A stretch of DNA of 64,000 bases from positions 124,001 to 188,000 of the forward strand of contig JACGCN010000056.1 of assembly GCA_014905825.1 (NCBI GenBank), in the 5' to 3' direction. Origin of the DNA: Lyophyllum atratum (lineage: Eukaryota > Basidiomycota > Agaricomycetes > Agaricales > Lyophyllaceae). Positions 57,901-64,000 of the stretch are shown here, in pieces. Both the position numbers and the translations under genes were made by a program. The notes beneath the pieces were generated by a model. The model was not told the DNA's origin. It worked only from the letters and a program-made list of their open reading frames with translations, and did no database searches. Numbering within the stretch: the stretch's first letter is position 1; each line of letters opens with the position of its first letter.

Positions 57901-58923
57901 GATCATCCACGCTCCGCTCGGCGAACCTGCACTCCGAGTCCGAGTCAACCACGACGGTCACGGAAGCTTCACGCCGAAAGGCAAATACTTGCTAATTCGT
58001 TGTTCCATCGTTGACGCCGTGAGCCTGCTGCCTGCTGCGAGAGCCGTGTTCGATGCTCTCAACAGACAGAAGATTGATGGGATAATTTTCGGAGGTGCAG
58101 CTGTGGCAATAATTGGAAGTCGACGCCGGACTAGGGTAGGGATTCTATTTCCTGCTGAGCGAGTTCATCCTTAACAGTTGATTTGATCTAGGACGTGTGC
58201 CCCGGATGCCCATGTAGAAGGTCAAGGGTGCGCTCAGACCCCTCGGAGTCACTACGATTGTAAATGCTTTGAATGGCGATCAGTACTACGTAGCGTCTCT
58301 TTCTTTCTATTGCGCTTTCCTAAAGTCAGCTTCCTCAGCCTGATGCGGATATGAGACCGGTACATGGACGTCATGCCTTGTTCTAGCTCATGGCCAGAAC
58401 ACGAGAGAAAGACGTGACGCACCTCGTCCATCGCTTGCATCGTAATCTCGTTCATGGCACAGATGCCGCCCGTCAGTTATCCGCTAGCTGTCGAAGTCGA
58501 TCACAATTAAGATGAAGAAACGATGCTGGCTACGATACCTTGGGATCTTGTAGATGCCGAAGCCACGGTTCTAGATTGACGCCTCTCTCTTTGGTCTTTC
58601 CTGCGTCAACCTATCGCCTCGATTTGAGGTCCATTGGTCCATCTGCCCCTAAATGGTGGAAGCTGTCTGACCTGGGGTCATCTAGGCTCCAGCACCCACC
58701 AAGCCCCTGATACCGCACTTCTATTGCTTCCTTAAACGCCTTCGTTCCAGATACGGCGCTGTACCGCTACGCCTACGAAGTGGGTCAGGGGACAGCCTCA
58801 ACGAGAAGGATAGACTTATTCTCAGGTTCACATCACAAGCACGTAATAGGGGCGGAGAAGAGCATAAAAGGTTTCATGCCAGTTCTCACAAACCAATCCA
58901 CTATCCCCCCTACTTCACTCTAT
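54931..58923. other. 4 kb without a recognisable gene
   Basis: Only scattered ORFs, none with a family motif. Minus-strand readings 56710-57182 look faintly coding (LLMTNVKHFLDLIRHPLLLL) but have no start or partner exons. The plus ORF 57308-57496 (MSIPIKRGPGQPRRRNLAVT) is basic and unassigned. The last 70 bp hold the hydrophobin-like promoter. Confidence 0.35.
58858..58870 (+). promoter_or_regulatory. TATA-like box of hydrophobin-like gene
   Basis: GAGCATAAAAGG lies about 60 bp before the ATG at 58924, a fitting distance for a strong fungal promoter. Confidence 0.5.
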
Positions 58924-59300
58924 ATGTTCTGTCAGGCCATTGCGACGCTCTGTCTCCTTTCCCTCCCACTTATAGCACTGGCTGCCCGCCCTGAATGTGG
59001 TGGGCTTTTGAAACCGTACTGCTGCACGAAGTACCAGGTGACGCCGCGTGGTTATACTGGGAGTACGTTACGTGTAACTTCTCTAAATGAGCAACAGTCT
59101 GACAACGAACTACTCCACAAAGCGGGGTGCAACACTCTACACAACATCAACGATAAATGTCAAAATTTTGTGCTCTGCTGCCAGCAAGACACCGGCGTGA
59201 GTATCCCCGTCACTCCTCCTCCATAGAAGCCTTCAAATCAAGCCATCGCGTATCCTTACAGACCGGCACCGCTTACTACTGTCAGCCTATGATCTATTAA
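58924..59300 (+). CDS. hydrophobin-like small secreted protein (8 Cys)
   Basis: Exons 58924-59196 and 59262-59300 give 103 residues. Signal peptide MFCQAIATLCLLSLPLIALA. Mature part: C-x7-CC, then about 32 residues, C-x9-C-x5-CC, about 10 residues, and C near the end (YYCQPMIY). Eight cysteines with two CC pairs match the hydrophobin order (C, CC, C, C, CC, C), and the final Cys is supplied only by the short second exon. Spacing fits class I broadly, but the hydrophobic loops are more polar than usual (LNEQQSDNELLHKAG), so it may be a hydrophobin-like secreted protein without rodlet formation. Confidence 0.7.
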
Positions 59301-60307
59301 GCTGGTGGGGAGGAATAATCCCTCTGATACAACCTGTATGGCATGACTCTTTGGGCGGAAAAAGTTGTAGTTGGTGTTCATGAGCGTGGAGCCGTAGGAG
59401 TTTCCCAACAATGTACTCGCCAGCATTAAACGTACTCGAGTACTGTGAAGATCCTCCATGATGGCTGTCTTGGTCTTGTCGAAGCATTGTTTTCATACAC
59501 AGGCTGAGTCCTTGTGGGTACCGCTATCTCTCTAGCTGTTGTTACATTCAAGGCGCTGGAGGCTTTGTTTCAGCCTGTGATGAGTGCATACCAGTACGAC
59601 CGGGGCGTGTATGTGCTCAACAACTCTACTCTGGATGGCAGCTTCGTACTGTGACGCAGCATTCGAGACCTTGTAAATCAGCGTCCAGTTGGCATCACCC
59701 ACAATACCAGACTCCGAACTCTACCTGCTAATTCGAAGACAGTTACGATGGTCTACTGGAATCTGGTATCACGCGCGCATCACGTCCGAGGCCCCGCACG
59801 TCCCAACCGCCGATACCCCCATTTCCCAATCCGTCCTGAAATCGGTTTTGCGTTTGGTGGTCATTGGCAGTAAGTATACTGGGAAAGGATTATCCTAGCA
59901 GTTAAGTCGGTATTTGCCTATTTTCTCGAACATCCGCTTGACGCCTGGCAGGTACTTCTACATACAGATGACATGCTTCAAGTTTGCGCGATCGGTTCAT
60001 CTCCTAGTCGGTTGAACGCTCTCTACCTTCCACCTCAATGAAACCCATATACGGCAGGGCTCGACGGGTATAAGAAGTCCATATCCTGCGCTGGAGCTGC
60101 TCAAGCAGGCCCTTCGACTGTCGTCTTCAGTTGAGATTGTTATCCTGCTACGGTTGCTAACTTCTCCCTTCGCAGACGCTTTCAATCGCCTCTCCGAATC
60201 AAACACCACCACGTCGATCCTCGTGTCCACCAACACATCTAAATACTCACTGTGTGTTGATCCCTCCCCCATAACCCCCCCTTACTCATTCGCAATCCCG
60301 CCCACAG
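59301..60307. other. intergenic
   Basis: No convincing gene. Short ORFs on both strands are unassigned. Confidence 0.4.
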
Positions 60308-60513
60308 ATGAAACTCGCCATTCCCGCCGCACTCGCCGCACTCCTAGCAGCCAGCGCCACCGAAGCCGCGCCCACCGTCCCTCCCCCACCAACATCCAAA
60401 CGGAATGCACCGCGTGCTACCCCGGACCAGAGCAATGTCTTCCTGGGTGGTACCCCGACCCGCCTCCGCATGACATGCCTTGGTGCTGGGCTTGCTGCCT
60501 AGACGACTGGTGA
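60308..60513 (+). CDS. small cysteine-rich secreted protein, frame broken once
   Basis: Signal peptide MKLAIPAALAALLAASATEA is followed by a Pro-rich linker (APTVPPPPT). The frame then goes on to a Cys-free end, but one base back, after the CCCCC run (60383-60387), the reading becomes TECTACYPGPEQCLPGWYP and WCWACCLDDW, a compact six-Cys module. I think that is the true mature part. One base is probably missing from the C-run. No known family was recognised; it fits a small secreted effector-like or structural peptide of about 65 residues. No intron is needed. Confidence 0.5.
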
Positions 60514-60769
60514 TTAGGTCCGATGGCGTCTGACTTGCGATTCATGATATAAAGAACAGTGTTTGAATTGTCGACGATGTCATGTATGTAGATAAATAAG
60601 AATAATATAAACGAAGCCAAGACCCAGACGCATCAACCATTCATGTAATACCAATTCACCGAAGCAAGAACATCCCCCCCTCCCCCGATGCATAAAAAAA
60701 GAAAAGAAAAGGAGAAAAGAAAAGACAGAACCCCATTCCAGCTACTCGTCAGCAGCCGACGGATCCCAC
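60514..60769. other. convergent intergenic spacer
   Basis: AT-rich stretch with A-runs (60690-60725). No gene seen. Confidence 0.35.
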
Positions 60770-63700
60770 CTAGAACGCGTCAAAATCAAAATCCATCTCC
60801 AACCCCCCCTCGCCTCCTCCTTCACCCGATAATGCCACTCCACCTCCTGGTTCACCTGCCTCTCGTTCATATCGGGGTTCGCGAGCTGCACCTTGATTCT
60901 GCGTTTCGCCATGCGCTGGCGGAGGGTTTTGCGTGGGGGTGTGGCGGTGGTGGCGGTGGTGGTGGTGGGTGCGGGGGTGTTGTCTGGGGCCAGCAGTGGA
61001 AGGGCGGTGGAGGAAGCGGGAGCGGGAGCGGGCTCGGACTCGATGGGATCGGAAACGGAAGGCTATAGATGAGACGAGGTTGAGTAAAGGATCAAACCAA
61101 AGTTAAAAGAGCCCAACAAACCTCGGGCGAAGCCTCCCCAACCAAATCCACCTCGAGCTCAGCACACTCCGCCTCCTCGTGCTCATGCTCTTCTTCTTCA
61201 ACGGTGTCTGCGGCCAGGAGTAGAAGGGGGTTGGAGGAAGTGGGAGCGGACTCGATGGGATCGGAAACGGAAGGCTATAGATGAGATCACGTTGAGCACC
61301 CGGTCGAACCAAAGTTAGAAGAGCTAAACATACCTCGGGCGAAGCCTCCCCAACTGAATCCACCTCGAGCTCAGCATACTCCACCTCTCCCTCCTCCATC
61401 TCTCCCTCTCCATCTCCGTCCTCCTCATCGTCTGGGGCCAGCCCGACGTCGAGTAGCGCAAGAGAAGTGGAGGAAGTGGGAATGGACTCGATGGGATCAG
61501 AAACAGAAGGCTATAGACACTGCGGGGATGAGCCGAAACCCTCGTAGAATATATCTTGAATATATTTTCCCAATATTGTGATCCAGCATTTTGATTGGTC
61601 AATCACGATATTTTCTCAATATGTTCAAGGATTATCTTACGAAGGTTTCGGCTCATCCCCGCAGTGAGATGAGATCAGGGTGAGTAACCAATCGAACCAA
61701 GTCTAAAAGACCTTAACATACCCCGGGCGAAGCCTCCCCTTCCTTATCCTCATCCACCTCTTTCTCTCCCTCCTCGTCCTCTTCTTCAAGCACGACCCCA
61801 CGCGCCCAATCCCCAACTGCCGCCCCATTCTTAGCTTCCTCCTCCGACTCGCGCTTCAACCGACTAAGCGGGCCCACATACACGCTCCTCCCCGGACGCA
61901 CATTCGCCTCCGCCACAGCCGCGGCCGTCTGCTGCAGCTCCGCGCGCACCACCCTCGCGAGCTCCCTCATCCCACGTGCAATCGCCTCCTCCTCCCCTTC
62001 GTCTTCATCTCCCGCCTCTCCATCGTCGTTCGTCTCGAGGGGAATGGGCGGGTCCTCCTCGAGCTCAACGGGGGAGGAGGGGTCGGGGAGTAGAGAGTAC
62101 CTATATAGTCCGGCGTCCTGAGCGTGCCAGGAGTATTCCTGCGCGTGCTCGGCTTCGTCGTAGTCGGCTTCGTGTACCTCTGCGTCGTAGTCGTCTTCGT
62201 CTTCGTCGTAATCGGATTCGTGTGCCTCTCCGCCGTGCTCGGATTCGTACATCTCTCCATCGTCTTCGTTATCCTCTCCGTCGTAGTTACCATCGTCTTC
62301 GTCGTAGTCATCCTCATCCTCCTCGTATTCATATTCGTCGGAAAGGGAGAACGGCCCCGCGTGCTCCCCACCGGATATATCCTCGTCTTCAGTGTACCTA
62401 GCCGCGACAGGCAATGCGGCGCACACTGGTGAGGGCGGGTGAGAGGGCAGGGATATGCTGGAGAGGAAGGAGGCGGTGAGGAAGGGCGGGTAGGCGGGGG
62501 TTTCGTGTTCTTCTTCTTCTTCTGTGTCTTCTTGTTCTGCTTCTGTGTCGAGGAAGGAGGGGGCGAGGGCGATTGTTTCTTCTGGTAGTTGTTGTTCCTG
62601 TTCTTCTTCTTGTTCTGCTTCAGAAATGTACGTGTCTTCGACGATGGCTGCAGTGGTAGTAGTAGCGGTGGCATTAATGCGCACCCCGATTGAACCCCCG
62701 CACACCCCCTCATCTGCATCTTCATACTGCGTTTCATTCATCGTCGCGCTCTCCGCCTCCTCCTCCTCCTCCTCCTGCTCCTCCTCTTCCACCTGCTCCC
62801 CCTCCTCCTCCACAACTTGCGAAACTGGAACACCACCCGCACGAGGCGCATCAATGACCTTTATCAACACATGTCCGAGCACCCCGAACCCAAGGAGCGC
62901 ACGCAAGGTGGTTCCGGTGGTGGGAGAGGTAGAGGTGGAGGGTGCTGAGGGTGCTGATACGGGGGGTGGTGCGGCCGGTACGGAGGAGGGAGGGGCTTCG
63001 GTTGCGATGTCAGCCGCTGGTGGAATAGTAGTAGCCTCGACGAGGGGCTGGGGTTGTTCTGGGCAGATGGGTTCTACTACCAGTGACGCAACCTCATGCA
63101 CCTCTTCCTCAGCACATAACACAACCATATCACCCTCCTCTTGAGTCGGCAGATCCAGTGCCAATGCCTCCCCATTGAGGATCTCAAGCAGTTTTCCAAG
63201 CACGCGTTCGAACTCCGCCACGCGTGGGTGCGCGCGAAGATGCGGGAGTACGAACATGGAAAAGAGCTTCACGAGGGCTGCGGCCCACAGGAGTGCGGAG
63301 ATGAGGGTCGCGTGTGTCGGTGGGGGGAGGCGCGGGAGGGGGGTCTTCGGTGGTGGAGCCTGTTGAGGGTGGGTCGGGGTCGTTGGGAGGGCCGCCGTCA
63401 TCGTCCTCTTCGTCCTCGTCAGCCTCACCCTCGTCGTCCTGGGTGACGGGAGGGAGAGGAGGCGGCTTGGGACCATCGGAGGGGGGCTGACGCGGCGGAG
63501 TGCGGGGAGTGAACGTGGACCCGCGTTTACCGCGGAGGTAGACCGTGCCTGTAGTGGAAGGGGTGTCAGCCACTTGCGATATGATGAGGATAGAGGTAAA
63601 GACGTACCGGTACCAAGGACGATTCCAGCTACGGCACATGCGAGGGCGATGTACACCGAGATGGCCGGTCCACTGGTACAGTCCACCACCGGCGATGTCC

Positions 63701-63971
63701 GGGTCGGAGGCGGAGAAAGTGTTTGGAAGCTTGTGTGATTGGCGGGGGAGAGAGCGGGGGAGGTGGATCCAGAGAGGTACTGGACGGTGACGGTGGTGAT
63801 AGCGATGAGACCGGTGAGTGTCTCACGCTGCACCCTGAAGAACCCGCCTTTCGGCGCCCGAGGTCTAGCGGAAGACCTCTTTACGTCTTGAACCGCAGTG
63901 CGGAGCCTTCGGCTCGAAAGCCTGGGGTGTCTACGCGTGTGTCTGCGAGTGAAGAAGTCGGTGAAGTACAT
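60770..63971 (-). CDS. large acidic, low-complexity membrane protein, hypothetical
   Basis: Starts MYFTDFFTRRHTRRHPRLSS at 63971 and could extend past the window. Exon 1 (to 63608) carries a basic head, TLTGLIAITTVTVQYL, then a TM (ISVYIALACAVAGIVLG). A 59 bp intron leads to VYLRGKRGSTF and an acidic/proline stretch. One frame slip in a C6 run (63320-63440) is needed to reach the next TM (TLISALLWAAALVKLFSMFV) and the very acidic body, hundreds of residues rich in Asp, Glu and Tyr (DEYEYEEDEDDYDEDD). Then follow two repeat exons (61510-61334, 61274-61122) and a terminal exon from 61062 with a basic helix (LRQRMAKRRIKVQLANPDMN) and, after one more slip in a G7 run, an acidic end at 60770. I do not recognise the family. 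Sequence composition is typical of intrinsically disordered proteins. Confidence 0.6.
61063..61721 (-). repeat. tandem exon-intron repeat units
   Basis: Three repeated acceptor/exon starts (PSVSDPIES) and three repeated exon ends (GEASPE or GEASPG) show that an exon with its flanking intron was duplicated. Exons 61334-61510 (177 bp) and 61122-61274 (153 bp) are multiples of three in phase 0. Introns are 61063-61121 (59 bp), 61275-61333 (59 bp) and 61511-61721 (211 bp, of which 152 bp are a MITE plus its target duplication). Phase-0 units can be added without harming the frame. Confidence 0.85.
61518..61666. mobile_element. CACTG-ended MITE (CACTA-superfamily type), 149 bp
   Basis: Ends are near-perfect inverted repeats: CACTGCGGGGATGAGCCG on the left and its complement on the right, about 29 bp with one mismatch. 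It is flanked by a direct AGA on both sides (61515-61517 and 61667-61669). The inside is AT-rich and can fold back further (CTTGAATATATTTT against TTCTCAATATGTTCAAG). A CACTG start with a 3 bp target duplication is the mark of the CACTA/EnSpm superfamily. There is no coding capacity, so it is non-autonomous. Two sister introns with the uninterrupted site CTATAGATGAG are the empty sites. Confidence 0.88.
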
Positions 63972-64000
63972 GTTAACTGCTGGGATGATGGTGGTTTCGA

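Noticed and set aside
62124..63446. Long ORFs antisense or out of frame to the acidic protein (for example 62524-63144 +, 61967-62737 -)
   Set aside because: They arise from repetitive GAG/GAC codons; translations are monotonous Ser, Val/Phe or Thr/Lys runs.
1..64000. CRISPR arrays, rRNA genes, bacterial-type operons or prophage
   Set aside because: No spaced direct repeats, rRNA signatures or ribosome-binding-site-led gene strings are present; the introns show a eukaryotic nuclear locus.

Overview
This window is a nuclear segment of a filamentous fungus, almost certainly an Agaricomycete (Basidiomycota). Genes are broken by many 45-65 bp GT-AG introns. Several families are typical of mushrooms: FunK1 kinases, DUF6533 membrane proteins, F-box/leucine-rich proteins, multicopy P450s, a hydrophobin-type protein, a DUF1838 protein and TBL-like PC-esterases. 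All gene models were read by hand from splice signals and family likeness. No database search was run.

Layout. 1-10.5 kb: degenerate membrane-protein debris, a DUF6533 protein, an O-fucosyltransferase-like protein, a disrupted FunK1 kinase, mitochondrial ribosomal protein bL33m and an F-box protein. 10.5-15.7 kb: MDM35 with decayed tandem copies downstream, dynein light chain roadblock and an intron-containing tRNA-Leu(AAG). 16-25.8 kb: two same-strand P450s, an HPP-family membrane protein and a TMEM242-like protein. 26.5-31 kb: a broken Ser/Thr kinase, then NACHT-like and FHA remnants on the same strand, then more debris. 31-48.2 kb: mostly well-preserved genes (DUF6533, DUF1838, eL14, TBL-like esterase, histidine acid phosphatase, zinc alcohol/formaldehyde dehydrogenase, F-box, KLHDC4/Kel3-type kelch protein). 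49-55 kb: an intact FunK1 kinase and a tandem DUF6533 pair. 55-58.9 kb: no convincing gene. 58.9-64 kb: a hydrophobin-like protein, a small Cys-rich secreted protein and a long acidic membrane protein whose 3' end is built from repeated exon/intron units. One of those introns carries a CACTG-type MITE.

Housekeeping genes (bL33m, eL14, MDM35, roadblock, tRNA, kelch protein) are interleaved with fast-evolving accessory families. The P450s, HPP, phosphatase, esterase and small secreted proteins fit secondary metabolism and secretion, but nothing shows a single coordinated cluster. The sharpest observations are four. (i) A 149 bp MITE has a 3 bp target duplication and lies a few bases from a splice acceptor; two sister introns give perfect empty sites, and all introns are 59 bp once the insertion is removed. 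(ii) MDM35 has decayed duplicates. (iii) Several genes have one-base frame breaks, all in homopolymers, which suggests either assembly errors or recent decay. (iv) FHA, NACHT-like and kinase remnants lie in series on one strand.
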